Shown here: positions 26,933 to 35,634 of the stretch, piece after piece
Layout of the letters: the number at the start of each line of letters is the position of its first letter
Numbering within the stretch: position 1 is the first letter of the stretch
Assembly (NCBI GenBank): GCA_017996395.1
Contig: JAGOHA010000025.1
Location: 1 to 37,008 of the forward strand
Origin: Acidobacteriota bacterium
Lineage (GTDB): Bacteria > Acidobacteriota > JAAYUB01
Reading direction: 5' to 3'
DNA: 37,008 nt
Made by a program: the position numbers and the translations under genes
The notes under the pieces: model-generated
Databases searched by the model: none
What the model was told of the DNA's origin: nothing
What the model saw: the letters and a program-made list of their open reading frames with translations, nothing else

Positions 26933-28348
26933 ATGAAAATCATTCAAGATCTTGCCAAGAATCTCTGGATCAGCAAGTTCAGCCTGCTGGGCGCCACCAT
27001 GGTCACGGTCTCGGCCGTGCTCATCATCACCGCCTGGATTCTGGACATGCTGGGGGTGGCCAGCGGCCCCTATCGCGACCTGTTCGCCTACGGTTTCCTG
27101 CCCATGGTGTTTATGGTCGGCCTGGCGTTCATTCCGCTGGGTATCTGGTTCGCCCGCCGGAAGGCCCGCCGCGACGGAACGGAGATCCGTCCGCTGGTGA
27201 TCGACCTGAGCCGGCCCGAGCACCGCCACCGCGCCGTGCTGATCCTGGCCCTGACCCTGGTCAACTCCATCATCCTGTCGGTGGCCATGTACGAGGGGTA
27301 CCACTACACCGATTCCGACGAGTTCTGCGGCACGCTCTGCCACACCGTCATGGAGCCCGAGTTCACCGCGTACCAGCGTTCGCCCCATGCCCGGGTGGGC
27401 TGTGTGGCCTGCCACATCGGGGGCGGCGCCTCCTGGTTCGTCAAGTCGAAGCTCTCCGGTCTGCGGCAGGTCTATGCGGTCCTGGCCCACACTTACAGCC
27501 GGCCCATCCCCTCGCCCGTGGCCGACCTCCGGCCGGCCCGCGAAACCTGCGAAGCGTGCCACTGGCCGCAGTTCTTCCACGGCAAGCAAACGGTGGTCCG
27601 GCGCAAGCTGGACGACACGGCGGCCGTGGACAATCCCCTAGTCTCGGTGCTGCTGCTCGACATCGGCGGTTTCAACGCCAAATCGAATCGGTACGAGGGC
27701 ATTCACTGGCACGTGAGCCGGCACGCCCGGGTGGAGTACCTCCCGGCCGACCCGAAGCGCGCCCGAATCCACCGCGTCCGGTCCGTCCGCGAGGACGGCA
27801 CGGTACACGAGTATGCCCCGCCCGATTCCATCCCCGCGCCGCCGGCCGGAACCGAGTGGCGGACCATGGATTGCGTCGACTGCCACAACCGGCCCACCCA
27901 CATCTTCGATGAGCCGCAGGCGGCCGTGGACCAGGCCCTGCTGGACGGCAAGATCCCGGCCACGCTGCCGGGGATCCGCCCCCTGGCCCTCCGGCTCCTC
28001 ACCGCCGCCTACCCCTCGCACGCCGCGGCGCGCGAGGGGATCCGCGCCGGGCTGGAACAGCACTACGGCGCCCTGGGCGACGCCGGCGCCATCGGCCGGG
28101 CCGCCGACGGGATCTTCGCCATCTACCGGCTGAACGTGTTTCCCGACATGAAGATGACCTTCGGCGTGCATCGCAGCCACCTGGGGCATCCCGATGACGC
28201 CGGCGGCTGCTTCCGGTGCCACGACGGGGAGCACGCCACGGCGGACGGCCTGGCGTTGTCGCAGGACTGCGAGCTCTGCCACCAGGTGCTGGCCCAGGAA
28301 GAGCCGGAAAAAAGTCTGGACACAGCGATCGCCGACATCTTCCGCTAG
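26933..28348 (+). CDS. NapC/NirT-type membrane multihaem cytochrome c
   Basis: 471 residues. Three membrane helices (~18-40, 53-73, 100-120) precede a periplasmic domain with six haem-binding sites. The first is the non-standard CGTLCH (CX3CH, within EFCGTLCHTVMEPEFTAYQRSPHARVG in part); the rest are CVACH, CEACH, CVDCH, CFRCH and CELCH. The first half matches NapC/NirT proteins, which take electrons from quinol and pass them to periplasmic reductases. The region between haems three and four (~220-310) is long and haem-free, longer than in NrfH or NapC. The ATG lacks a strong Shine-Dalgarno (AGGCGGTG). It is divergent from the 11-haem cytochrome gene and the two probably belong to one respiratory pathway. 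The terminal reductase is not in the window. Confidence 0.9.
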   Translation: MKIIQDLAKNLWISKFSLLGATMVTVSAVLIITAWILDMLGVASGPYRDLFAYGFLPMVFMVGLAFIPLGIWFARRKARRDGTEIRPLVIDLSRPEHRHRAVLILALTLVNSIILSVAMYEGYHYTDSDEFCGTLCHTVMEPEFTAYQRSPHARVGCVACHIGGGASWFVKSKLSGLRQVYAVLAHTYSRPIPSPVADLRPARETCEACHWPQFFHGKQTVVRRKLDDTAAVDNPLVSVLLLDIGGFNAKSNRYEGIHWHVSRHARVEYLPADPKRARIHRVRSVREDGTVHEYAPPDSIPAPPAGTEWRTMDCVDCHNRPTHIFDEPQAAVDQALLDGKIPATLPGIRPLALRLLTAAYPSHAAAREGIRAGLEQHYGALGDAGAIGRAADGIFAIYRLNVFPDMKMTFGVHRSHLGHPDDAGGCFRCHDGEHATADGLALSQDCELCHQVLAQEEPEKSLDTAIADIFR

Positions 28349-28409
28349 GGGCTGGCACCGGCACACGCGCCCGACGGTCGGCAACCGCGACGGAGGGGAT
28401 AGGACCGGC

Positions 28410-28904
28410 ATGATCTGGCAACCCAAGCGATTCTGCGCCTACTGCGGCGCCCCCCTGGATCCCGAGGAAGAAGGCGCCGGCCGCTGCGCGCCCTGCGCCA
28501 CGACGTTTTACGACAATCCGGTGCCGGCCGTGGCCGCCCTGGTGCGCGACGCCGCCGGCGCCATCCTCCTGGTGGAGCGCGCCAGGGAGCCGCAGGCGGG
28601 GCGCTGGGCGCTGCCGGGCGGGTTCATCGAGATCACGGAATCCACCGCCGACGCCCTGCGGCGCGAGCTGCGGGAGGAGACCGGTCTCGAGGCGGACCGC
28701 GTGGAATTGTTCGGGGTTGAAGACGAACCCAGCCGCCGGTACGGGCGGGTGATCGTGGTCTGCTTCCGGGTCGCCGGCTACCGGGGCGAGCCGGTCGCCG
28801 GCGACGACGCGCGCGCGCTGGCGTTCTTTCCGCCCGGCGCGCTCCCTGACCTGGCCTTCGTCAGCCACCGCCGCTTCATCGAGCAGGCCATCCGATCGGG
28901 GTGA
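28410..28904 (+). CDS. Nudix hydrolase with N-terminal zinc ribbon
   Basis: 164 residues. Four cysteines (C9, C12, C26, C29) form a zinc-ribbon-like N-terminus, then a Nudix domain with a perfect Nudix box from G71 (G-x5-E77-x7-R85-E-L-R-E-E-T-G). This layout is seen in NADH pyrophosphatase-like and ADP-ribose pyrophosphatase-like proteins; the substrate cannot be read from sequence. It lies 61 bases after the NapC-like gene on the same strand. A purine-rich GGAGGGG is 11 bases from the ATG. Confidence 0.92.
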   Translation: MIWQPKRFCAYCGAPLDPEEEGAGRCAPCATTFYDNPVPAVAALVRDAAGAILLVERAREPQAGRWALPGGFIEITESTADALRRELREETGLEADRVELFGVEDEPSRRYGRVIVVCFRVAGYRGEPVAGDDARALAFFPPGALPDLAFVSHRRFIEQAIRSG

Positions 28905-29004
28905 GGCCGGTCATGCGCCCGACCCCGATCCAGCCGGATCGGCAGCGCCCTGGCGGCAGGCCCATGGCCGGATCGGATTGATTTCGCCACACCCAAACAA
29001 TTTT

Positions 29005-29033
29005 TTGACACAGCGCGCAGAATCAAATATCAT
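29005..29033 (+). promoter_or_regulatory. Sigma70-type promoter of the MerR-family gene
   Basis: TTGACA (29005-29010), 17-base spacer, TATCAT (29028-29033). The spacer is 17 rather than the 19 bases typical of promoters twisted open by MerR proteins, so classic MerR-type autoactivation is not suggested. The transcript would start about 27 bases before the ATG at 29066. Confidence 0.8.
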
Positions 29034-29065
29034 TACCCGAAATATAGATTGCAAGGTGGATTGAG

Positions 29066-29542
29066 ATGAGGGAATTCGGCAACGGCAGAATGAAGATCGG
29101 CCACGTGGCCCAGATGCTCGGTGTTTCCGTTCCCACGCTGCGCATGTACGAGCGGGAGGGCATCCTGATCCCCTGGAAATCGGCCGGCGGGACCCGCTAT
29201 TTCGACGAGCAGGACGTCGAGTGGATCCGCTGCATCCGCCGCATGATTTCAGGACTCGGGCTCAACATCGAGGGAATCCGGCGGTTGCTGGCCCTGATCC
29301 CCTGCCACGACCTGCGCGGTTGCGCCGCCACCCAGTACGCGCACTGCCCCACGTACCACGATTCCAGCCGGCCCTGCTGGAGCGTCGCCGGCGCCTGCCG
29401 TCGGTCGTCGCACACGGAATGCCACGACTGCCCGGCGTACCGGAACTCGATCAGCTGCCAGAATCTGAAGGGATTGTTTGAAATCCGGCTCCGCCAGCTG
29501 GCCGGAACCGACCACGGGCCCGCCCCGGATCAGACGTCCTGA
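29066..29542 (+). CDS. MerR-family regulator with cysteine-rich C-terminal domain
   Basis: 158 residues. Residues 9-78 are a MerR winged helix (MKIGHVAQMLGVSVPTLRMY, GGTRYFDEQDVEWI). Instead of the long coiled coil of classic MerR proteins there is a compact domain with eight cysteines between 80 and 131 (C80, C86, C94, C104, C111, C119, C122, C131) and many histidines, including PCW and CHDCPAY motifs. This suggests a bound metal or Fe-S cluster as sensor. Similar CW/CPxY cysteine patterns occur in other bacterial sensory proteins. AAGGTGG precedes the ATG by six bases. Its 3' end overlaps the convergent beta-CASP gene by 13 bases. Targets unknown. Confidence 0.9.
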   Translation: MREFGNGRMKIGHVAQMLGVSVPTLRMYEREGILIPWKSAGGTRYFDEQDVEWIRCIRRMISGLGLNIEGIRRLLALIPCHDLRGCAATQYAHCPTYHDSSRPCWSVAGACRRSSHTECHDCPAYRNSISCQNLKGLFEIRLRQLAGTDHGPAPDQTS

Positions 29543-30966
29543 CCATCGCCGGCCATCGGCGGCAGGTATTTGTCCAGATCCACTTTTTCCAGGTAAGCCG
29601 GAATCTGCACCGGCCAGCCGAGCCGTTCGCGGATCTGCGCCTCCAGCGCCCGCATCTGTTCCCATTCGCCATGCACGAGGAAGGTCATGCGCGGCGGGCG
29701 CCGGAAGTTGCCCAGCCAACGAAACAGCTCGCCGGAGTCGGCGTGGGCGCTGAACGCGTCGATGGACCGGATCTCCGCCCGGACCGGGACGTTTTCGCCG
29801 TGGATCTTGACCTCGCGCTCCCCGTCCAGGATCCGGCGGCCCCGCGTCCCCTCGGCCTGATAGCCCACAAACAGCACGGTGTTGCGCCGGTCCGGGAGCT
29901 TGAGCTTCAGGTGGTGGAGGATCCGGCCCGCCTCGCACATGCCGCTGGCGGAGATGATGATCACCGGCTCGTCGATGGTGTTGATGGCCATGGAATCCTG
30001 GACGGTGCTGGCCACGTGCAGGTTGTGGCAGAGCAGGCGGCAGTCGCCCGGCCGGCTCCCGCGCGACACCTCCGGATCGAAGCGCTCCGGGTAGTCGCAG
30101 AAAATTTTCGTCGCCTTGATGGCCAGCGGGCTGTCGATGTACACCGGGATCTTCGGGATCCGCTTCGCCTCCTGCAGCGCGCGGAGCTGGTAGAGGATCT
30201 CCTGGGTGCGGCCCACCGCGAACGCCGGGATGACCACCTTGCCGCCGCGCCGGACGGTCCGGTTGATGACATCGTCCAGCTCGGCCTGGATGTCCACGTC
30301 CTGGTGGGTGCGGTCGCCGTAGGTGGATTCCATGATGAGGAAGTCGGCCTCGTCGATCGCCGACGGGTCGGGGAGGATGCTTTCGCCGTACCGGCCGAGG
30401 TCGCCGCTGAACACCACGCGGAACGAGGATTCGTCCTCGCGGCGCATGGTCAGGCGCACGATGGCCGAACCCAGGATGTGCCCCGCGTCCACGAACTCGA
30501 ACTGGATGTTCTTGTTGATGGGGAACGCGCTGCCGTAGGGCACGTCCTGAAACTTCTCCAGCACCCGCTCGGCGTCGTCGGTGGTGTAGAGCGGCTCGGC
30601 GGGCGCGTGTTTCGAGAAGCCCTCCTTGTTGGCGTAGCGCGCGTCTTCCTCCTGGATATGGGCCGAGTCGGGGAGCATGATCTCGCACAGGTCGTGGGTG
30701 CTCGGGGTGGTGAAGATCCGGCCGTCGAAGCCGTGGGCGAAAAAGCGCGGCAGGAACCCGGTGTGGTCGATGTGAGCGTGGCTCAGGATGATGTCGTCCA
30801 CGTACCCGGCCGGCAGGGGGAAGGGCTCCCAGTTGCGGACACGCAGCTCCTTCAGCCCCTGGAACAAGCCGCAGTCCAGCATGACCACCTTGCCGCGGTG
30901 CTGGAGGATGTGCTTCGTCCCGGTGACGGTCCGGGTCGCGCCGGCGAACTGGAGAAAACTGCCCAT
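29530..30966 (-). CDS. Beta-CASP metallo-beta-lactamase-fold RNase-like protein
   Basis: 478 residues with the full motif set of the CPSF73/Ysh1-like family: TVTGTKH, SHAHIDHTG (H63, H65, D67, H68), DAGHILGSA, FSGDLGR, then the beta-CASP motifs A (ESTYGDR), B (PAFAVGRTQEILY) and C (DAFSAHAD). Members are zinc-dependent endo- or exoribonucleases; this bacterial branch lacks the N-terminal KH domains of archaeal aCPSF. The closest functional guess is mRNA turnover or processing. CAGGAG lies six bases before the ATG at 30964-30966. It converges on and overlaps the MerR gene by 13 bases and diverges from proS. Confidence 0.94.
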   Translation of the reverse strand: MGSFLQFAGATRTVTGTKHILQHRGKVVMLDCGLFQGLKELRVRNWEPFPLPAGYVDDIILSHAHIDHTGFLPRFFAHGFDGRIFTTPSTHDLCEIMLPDSAHIQEEDARYANKEGFSKHAPAEPLYTTDDAERVLEKFQDVPYGSAFPINKNIQFEFVDAGHILGSAIVRLTMRREDESSFRVVFSGDLGRYGESILPDPSAIDEADFLIMESTYGDRTHQDVDIQAELDDVINRTVRRGGKVVIPAFAVGRTQEILYQLRALQEAKRIPKIPVYIDSPLAIKATKIFCDYPERFDPEVSRGSRPGDCRLLCHNLHVASTVQDSMAINTIDEPVIIISASGMCEAGRILHHLKLKLPDRRNTVLFVGYQAEGTRGRRILDGEREVKIHGENVPVRAEIRSIDAFSAHADSGELFRWLGNFRRPPRMTFLVHGEWEQMRALEAQIRERLGWPVQIPAYLEKVDLDKYLPPMAGDGQDV

Positions 30967-30998
30967 GAGCCGCTCCTGTGCAAAAATCGATCGACGCC

Positions 30999-31027
30999 AT
31001 TATAGGGTCTTTCCCGCCGGCTTTCCA
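30999..31027 (-). promoter_or_regulatory. Promoter of the beta-CASP gene
   Basis: TATAAT (consensus -10) on the minus strand preceded at 17 bases by TGGAAA (4 of 6 to -35). The predicted start near 30992 leaves a leader of about 25 bases. Confidence 0.6.
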
Positions 31028-31079
31028 CTTCCAACATCCGTCCGGCGTCGCGCCGGCCCGCGAACAGCCGCGTGAATGC

Positions 31080-31108
31080 TTGACAATCTCCCGAGGATTC
31101 TATATGTT
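31080..31108 (+). promoter_or_regulatory. Promoter of proS
   Basis: TTGACA at 31080-31085, 17-base spacer, TATGTT at 31103-31108. It lies 37 bases before the proS ATG and its AAGGAG at 31133-31138, back to back with the beta-CASP promoter. Confidence 0.7.
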
Positions 31109-31144
31109 ACCGGATTGCCCGGGAGACCGATCAAGGAGACTCGC

Positions 31145-32896
31145 ATGCGCCTGAGCCACTATTTCATGCCCACCCTGCGCGAGGTGCCCGCCGAGGCGGA
31201 CGTGGTGAGCCACGTCCTGCTGCTGCGCGGCGGATTCATCCGCCAACTGGCGGCGGGCGTCTACTCCCACCTGCCGCTGGCCCAGCGCGCCCTGCTTCGC
31301 ATCCGGCAGATCATCCGCGAGGAGATGAACCGGATCGGGGGCCAGGAGTTCCACCTCCCGGCCATCCACCCGGCGGAGGTCTGGCAGGCCACCGGCCGCT
31401 GGGAGGTCATGGGCGACAACATGTTCCGCCTCAAGGACCGCTGGGGCCGCGACATGTGCCTGGGCATGACCCACGAGGAGGTCTTCACCTCCATCGCCCG
31501 CAACGAGCTGCGCTCCTACCGGCAGCTTCCCCAGATCTGGTACCAGATCCAGACGAAGTTCCGCGACGAGCCCCGGCCCAAGTCGGGCCTGCTGCGGGTG
31601 CGCGAGTTCACCATGAAGGACTCGTACTCGTTCGACGTCGACCGGGACGGCCTGGACACGAGCTACCGCCTGCATTACGACGCCTACTGCCGCATCTACG
31701 CCCGCTGCGGACTGGACTACTTCGCCGTGGAGGCCCACTCCGGCTCCATGGGCGGAAGCCAGTCCCACGAGTTCATGGTCCGCTCCGACGCCGGCGAGGA
31801 CTTGGTGGCCCGCTGCGCGGCGTGCGGCTACGCGGCCAACCTGGAGAAGGCCACGAACCGGCTCGCCCCCGTCGCCGACACCGAGCCCGCCGGGCCCGAA
31901 CCGGTGCGCGTGGCCACACCCGGGCAGAAGACCATCGAGGAGATCTCGAACTTCCTCGGCGTGCCGGCGCCCAACCAGATCAAGACGCTGGTCTACATGG
32001 TCGATTCGAAACCCACGCTCATCCTGATGCGCGGCGACCACCAGCTCAACGAGGCCAAGCTCGAGGCCGTCACCGGGACCGGCCTGCTGCGCCCCGCCAC
32101 CGCCGAGGAGATCGTCGCCGCCATGGGCGCCGACGCCGGCAGCCTGGGCCCCGTGGGCGTGCAGCACCTCACCATCCTGGCCGACGAGGCGCTGCGCGGC
32201 CGGCGCAACATGACCACCGGCGCCAACGCCACCGACTTCCACGTCCAGGGCGTCACCCCCGACGTGCACTTCACCGCGGCGTACCACGACCTGCGCACCG
32301 TCGCCGACGGCGACCTCTGCCCCGGGTGCGGCGCCGCGCTGGGCGTGTTCAAGTCCATCGAGGTGGGGCACATCTTCAAGCTGGGCACCAAGTACAGCGA
32401 CGCGCTGGGCGCCACGGTGCTCAACCGGGACGGCCAGTCCGTCCCCATCGTCATGGGCAGCTACGGCATCGGCGCCGAGCGGATCCTGTCGGCCGCGGTG
32501 GAGCAGTGCCACGACGACAAGGGCATCATCTTCCCCGCCACCATCGCCCCCTTCGACGTGATCATCGTCCCCGTGAGCATGGAGGACAGCCGGCTGGTCG
32601 AGACCGCCGACCGGTTCTACGCGGAGCTCCGTGCGGCCGGCCTCGAGGTGCTCTACGACGACCGGCCCGAGCGGCCGGGCGTCAAGTTCAACGACGCCGA
32701 CCTGGTGGGCATCCCCGTCCGGATCACCCTCGGGACGAAGAAGCTCGCCCAGGGGCTGGCCGAGGTGACGGTGCGCCGCGAGGCCAAGGCCGTCGACTGC
32801 CCCGTGGGCGAGGTGACGGGCCGCGTGACCGCCGCGCTGGCGGCGCTGCGCGCCGAGATCGAGGCCCGCGCCCGCGATATCCGTTCGCTGCAGTGA
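31145..32896 (+). CDS. proS: Prolyl-tRNA synthetase, bacterial type with editing domain
   Basis: Class II synthetase charging tRNA-Pro. 583 residues, the usual length of the bacterial form. The catalytic core has [20 protein letters not shown] at the start, [10 protein letters not shown] and the [23 protein letters not shown] motif 2 region (given in part), and motif 3 [10 protein letters not shown]. The INS (YbaK-like) editing insertion spans ~225-385 ([23 protein letters not shown]), used to clear Ala-tRNA-Pro. The C-terminal anticodon-binding domain is present ([10 protein letters not shown]). The ATG has AAGGAG at six bases. It is followed after 14 bases by the TGS-kinase gene. Confidence 0.97.
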   Translation: MRLSHYFMPTLREVPAEADVVSHVLLLRGGFIRQLAAGVYSHLPLAQRALLRIRQIIREEMNRIGGQEFHLPAIHPAEVWQATGRWEVMGDNMFRLKDRWGRDMCLGMTHEEVFTSIARNELRSYRQLPQIWYQIQTKFRDEPRPKSGLLRVREFTMKDSYSFDVDRDGLDTSYRLHYDAYCRIYARCGLDYFAVEAHSGSMGGSQSHEFMVRSDAGEDLVARCAACGYAANLEKATNRLAPVADTEPAGPEPVRVATPGQKTIEEISNFLGVPAPNQIKTLVYMVDSKPTLILMRGDHQLNEAKLEAVTGTGLLRPATAEEIVAAMGADAGSLGPVGVQHLTILADEALRGRRNMTTGANATDFHVQGVTPDVHFTAAYHDLRTVADGDLCPGCGAALGVFKSIEVGHIFKLGTKYSDALGATVLNRDGQSVPIVMGSYGIGAERILSAAVEQCHDDKGIIFPATIAPFDVIIVPVSMEDSRLVETADRFYAELRAAGLEVLYDDRPERPGVKFNDADLVGIPVRITLGTKKLAQGLAEVTVRREAKAVDCPVGEVTGRVTAALAALRAEIEARARDIRSLQ

Positions 32897-32910
32897 CCGG
32901 AGGAGCGGCC

Positions 32911-34581
32911 ATGAACCAGTCCCTGTCGATGGAGATCACCTTTCCCGACGGCAAGCGCCTGAGCATCCGGAAGGGGTCCACCCTGCTGGACATCCTGCGC
33001 CGCTCGCGGCTCCAGAGCGCCATGCCGGTGGTGGCGGCCAAGATCAACAACCGCCTCACCAATCTCCGCCACAAGCTGCGCGTCGACTCGCGGGTGGAGT
33101 TCATCGACTGCGTCCACCCCGAGGGCTTCCGCGTCTACCAGAGCTCGCTGGTGTACCTCCTCGGCATGGTGGTGGAGCGGCTCTTCCCCCGCGCCGAGAT
33201 GAAAGTGGAGCACTCCCTGAGCAAGGGACTCTACTGCGAGCTGATCAAGGACACTCCCCTGACGAAGGACGAGCTGCGGCGCATCGAGGCCGAGATGCGC
33301 GACCTCATCGCGCAGGACCTGCGACTGGACAAGGAGAAGACCTATCTCGACGAAGCCCGCCAGTTCTTCCGCACCACCGGCCAGGAGGACAAGATCCGGC
33401 TCTTCCGCCACTCCAACCCCCACACCATCGACATCTACTTCTGCAACGGCTACCAGAACTACTCCGACTGCCCGCTGGTGCCCAGCACGGGGCTGCTGAA
33501 CCTCTTCAGCCTGGTCTACTACTCGCCCGGCTTCATCCTGATCATGCCCGAACCGTACGCGGTGGAGGTGGGCGAGGCGGCGACCGTGCCCGAGTTCATC
33601 TCGCAGCCCAACCTGTTCCGCGTCTTCCAGGAGTACGGCCAGTGGCTCGACATCCTGGGCCTGGGCGAGGTGGGCGAGCTCAACGAGCGGGTGGTGGCCG
33701 GCGCCGCCCCGGAGATCATCCGGATCAGCGAGGCGCTCCACGAGAAGAAGATCGCCCAGCTCGCCGACCAGTCGGTGGGGAGCCGGATCGTGCTCATCGC
33801 CGGGCCGTCGTCGTCGGGCAAGACCACCTTCGCCAAGCGGCTGGCCGACCAGTTGCGGGTGGACGGCCTGCAGCCCGAGGTCATCTCGCTGGACGACTAC
33901 TTCCTCGACCGCGAGCAGACGCCCAAGGACAGCCACGGCCAGTACGACTTCGAAAGCATCCGCGCCCTGAACATCGACCTGCTGCACGAGCACTTCGAGC
34001 GGCTCCTCGAGGGTCAGCCCGTCTCGATGCCCCGCTATAACTTCCACACCGGCTGCTCGGAGCCGGACCACCGGACCATCACGCCGTCGGCGACCACCAT
34101 CCTGCTGTACGAGGGGATCCACGCGATCAACCCGGAGCTGATGCGCGATCTGCCCATGCACCAGATCAAGCGGATCTACGTCTCGCCCCTGACCGCGCTG
34201 AGCATGGACCACCACAACCGCATCCCCACCACCGACGTCCGGATGCTGCGCCGGATCGTCCGCGACTACCTCTTCCGCGGCTACGACGCCCTGGTCACCC
34301 TGCAGCGCTGGCGCTCGGTGCGCCGCGGCGAAACCGCCTACATCTTCCCCTACCAGAAGGACGCCGACCTGTTCTTCAACTCGTCGCTGGTGTACGAGCT
34401 GGCGGTGCTCAAGCGCTGCGCCGAGCCGCTGCTGCTGCGCATCAGCACCGAGCACAGCGAGTATTCCGAGGCGCGGCGCCTGCTCAAGTTCCTGTCCTAC
34501 TTCCAGGACATTCCGCCCGACTCGGTGCCCGACAACTCCATCCTGCGGGAGTTCATCGGCGCCAGCGCGTTCCGCTACTGA
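32911..34581 (+). CDS. Nucleoside (uridine) kinase-like protein with N-terminal TGS and ThrRS-like domains
   Basis: 556 residues in three parts: a TGS domain (~1-70; ITFPDGKRLSIRKGSTLLDIL), a middle region (~75-250) like the second additional domain of threonyl-tRNA synthetase, and a P-loop kinase of the uridine kinase/phosphoribulokinase family with Walker A GPSSSGKTT (~296), EVISLDDYFLDR and YNFHTGCSEP (a segment like the UDK YDF/H motif). The TGS domain usually binds RNA or nucleotides. Proteins of this layout occur in several bacterial phyla and are annotated as nucleoside kinases; the substrate here is unproven. The ATG has GGAGGAG at about seven bases. It lies in a proS-led unit. Confidence 0.9.
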   Translation: MNQSLSMEITFPDGKRLSIRKGSTLLDILRRSRLQSAMPVVAAKINNRLTNLRHKLRVDSRVEFIDCVHPEGFRVYQSSLVYLLGMVVERLFPRAEMKVEHSLSKGLYCELIKDTPLTKDELRRIEAEMRDLIAQDLRLDKEKTYLDEARQFFRTTGQEDKIRLFRHSNPHTIDIYFCNGYQNYSDCPLVPSTGLLNLFSLVYYSPGFILIMPEPYAVEVGEAATVPEFISQPNLFRVFQEYGQWLDILGLGEVGELNERVVAGAAPEIIRISEALHEKKIAQLADQSVGSRIVLIAGPSSSGKTTFAKRLADQLRVDGLQPEVISLDDYFLDREQTPKDSHGQYDFESIRALNIDLLHEHFERLLEGQPVSMPRYNFHTGCSEPDHRTITPSATTILLYEGIHAINPELMRDLPMHQIKRIYVSPLTALSMDHHNRIPTTDVRMLRRIVRDYLFRGYDALVTLQRWRSVRRGETAYIFPYQKDADLFFNSSLVYELAVLKRCAEPLLLRISTEHSEYSEARRLLKFLSYFQDIPPDSVPDNSILREFIGASAFRY

Positions 34582-34616
34582 CGCGGCGGCGGACGGACGG
34601 CCCCCAGGAGCGCCCC

Positions 34617-35351
34617 GTGTCCAAGTGGCAGCACGAATCGCCCGAAGACGCCATGCGCCGCGTGACCGCGGAGATCGTGGGCCGCGCCGCACGCTATGCC
34701 CGCCGCCGCGGTCTGGACATCCGGATTTCCAAAACGTCACGGGGTGCGGGCACGCCCGTCGCCGAGCTGGATCCGGCCACACCGGCTGGCAAGGCGCGCC
34801 TGGCCGAGTACCTCGCCCGGCCGGCCCGCCACTACACCCTCTCGGGACTCGGCGCGCCCGAGGACCCCAACGCCGTGAACTGGCGTCTGGTGAACCTGCC
34901 CGCCGGCCGCCGCACCTTGCTCACGGCCATGGTGGGGATCTCGTTCCTGCTCAAGGGCACGCCGTTCAAGAACCGCTGGTTCCGCTGGATGGGCGTCCAC
35001 GTGGGCCGCAACGTGGAGATCATGCAGATGGTCTGGCTGGACCACTTCCGCCCCGAGCTGATCTTCATCGGCGACCACACCCTGGTGGGCGCCTTCAGCC
35101 AGTTCACGGTGCACGCCTACGAGGGGTGCGGCCGCTTCCGCTTCGGGCTGGTGGAAGTGGGCCGCAACTGCACCATCGGCGCCGGCGCCGGCCTCGGCAT
35201 GATCAAGGTCGAGGACGACGTCCGCATCCTGCCGGGCACAGTGGTCTCGCCCTACTACCCCCGCATCAAGGCGGGCACGGTGGTCGGCTACGACCCGCCG
35301 CCGAAATCCGCGCCTGTCACGCAGGAGCAGACCGAAACCGTTGATAGTTGA
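34617..35351 (+). CDS. Left-handed beta-helix (hexapeptide) acyltransferase-like protein
   Basis: 244 residues. The N-terminal third is basic and uncharacterised. Residues ~120-230 carry hexapeptide-type imperfect repeats (VGRNVEIMQMVWLD, IFIGDHTLVGAFSQF, EVGRNCTIGAGAGLGMIKV, RILPGTVVSP, IKAGTVVG), the fold of trimeric acyl/acetyltransferases. The acceptor is unknown. GTG at 34617-34619 has AGGAG six bases upstream. The last codons (after about residue 240) run into the heptamer repeat that starts at 35340, so the natural C-terminus may have been replaced by repeat sequence. Third gene after proS on the same strand. Confidence 0.85.
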   Translation: MSKWQHESPEDAMRRVTAEIVGRAARYARRRGLDIRISKTSRGAGTPVAELDPATPAGKARLAEYLARPARHYTLSGLGAPEDPNAVNWRLVNLPAGRRTLLTAMVGISFLLKGTPFKNRWFRWMGVHVGRNVEIMQMVWLDHFRPELIFIGDHTLVGAFSQFTVHAYEGCGRFRFGLVEVGRNCTIGAGAGLGMIKVEDDVRILPGTVVSPYYPRIKAGTVVGYDPPPKSAPVTQEQTETVDS

Positions 35352-35370
35352 TGGTTGATGGTTGATGGTT
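35340..35370 (+). repeat. Seven-base tandem repeat array (GTTGATG)
   Basis: Four and a half units of GTTGATG/A in direct order overlap the end of the acyltransferase gene and supply its stop codon at 35349-35351. Confidence 0.9.
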
Positions 35371-35376
35371 CGTGCT

Positions 35377-35421
35377 CGTAATCGTAATTCGTAATCGTGA
35401 TCGTAATCGTGATCGTAATCG
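35377..35421 (+). repeat. Six/twelve-base tandem repeat array (CGTAAT/CGTGAT)
   Basis: CGTAAT and CGTGAT units alternate about seven times, with one inserted T near 35387. It follows the GTTGATG array within seven bases. On the minus strand it can be read as a low-complexity Ile-Thr or Asp-Tyr chain, but no gene is supported. Confidence 0.9.
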
Positions 35422-35440
35422 AACCTTTGAAGGTTGGAAT

Positions 35441-35480
35441 GTTCGCAGGTTCGCAGGTTTTCAAGTTCACAAGTTCGCAG
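35441..35480 (+). repeat. Eight-base tandem repeat array, copy 1 (GTTCRCAR)
   Basis: Five consecutive octamers: GTTCGCAG, GTTCGCAG, GTTTTCAA, GTTCACAA, GTTCGCAG. The consensus is shared with the array at 35603-35634. The whole gap 35352-35810 has no gene; beyond these arrays it holds only lower-GC sequence with no convincing promoter. Confidence 0.88.
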
Positions 35481-35602
35481 ACAGCTGATGGTTGCTCGTT
35501 GGGAGCGGGCCCCGAACCGCGCGCCCCGATGTCCGACAGAGGAATCACCACAGGACACAGCGGATAGACCAAAACGCGAGACAGTGTCGTTCTCGTTCTT
35601 GT

Positions 35603-35634
35603 GTTCACCAGTTCTCAGGTTCACAAGTTTGCAG
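35603..35634 (+). repeat. Eight-base tandem repeat array, copy 2 (GTTCRCAR)
   Basis: Four octamers: GTTCACCA, GTTCTCAG, GTTCACAA, GTTTGCAG, followed by a T run. Same consensus as the array 122 bases to the left. Confidence 0.85.

Noticed and set aside
35288..35608. Minus-strand open frame with an Ile-Thr repeat.
   Set aside because: It is only the translation of the CGTAAT/CGTGAT array, with no start signal or homology.
35377..35634. Possible CRISPR array in the short-repeat region.
   Set aside because: Units are 6-8 bases and directly abutting, with no 20-40 base repeats, no spacers and no cas genes.
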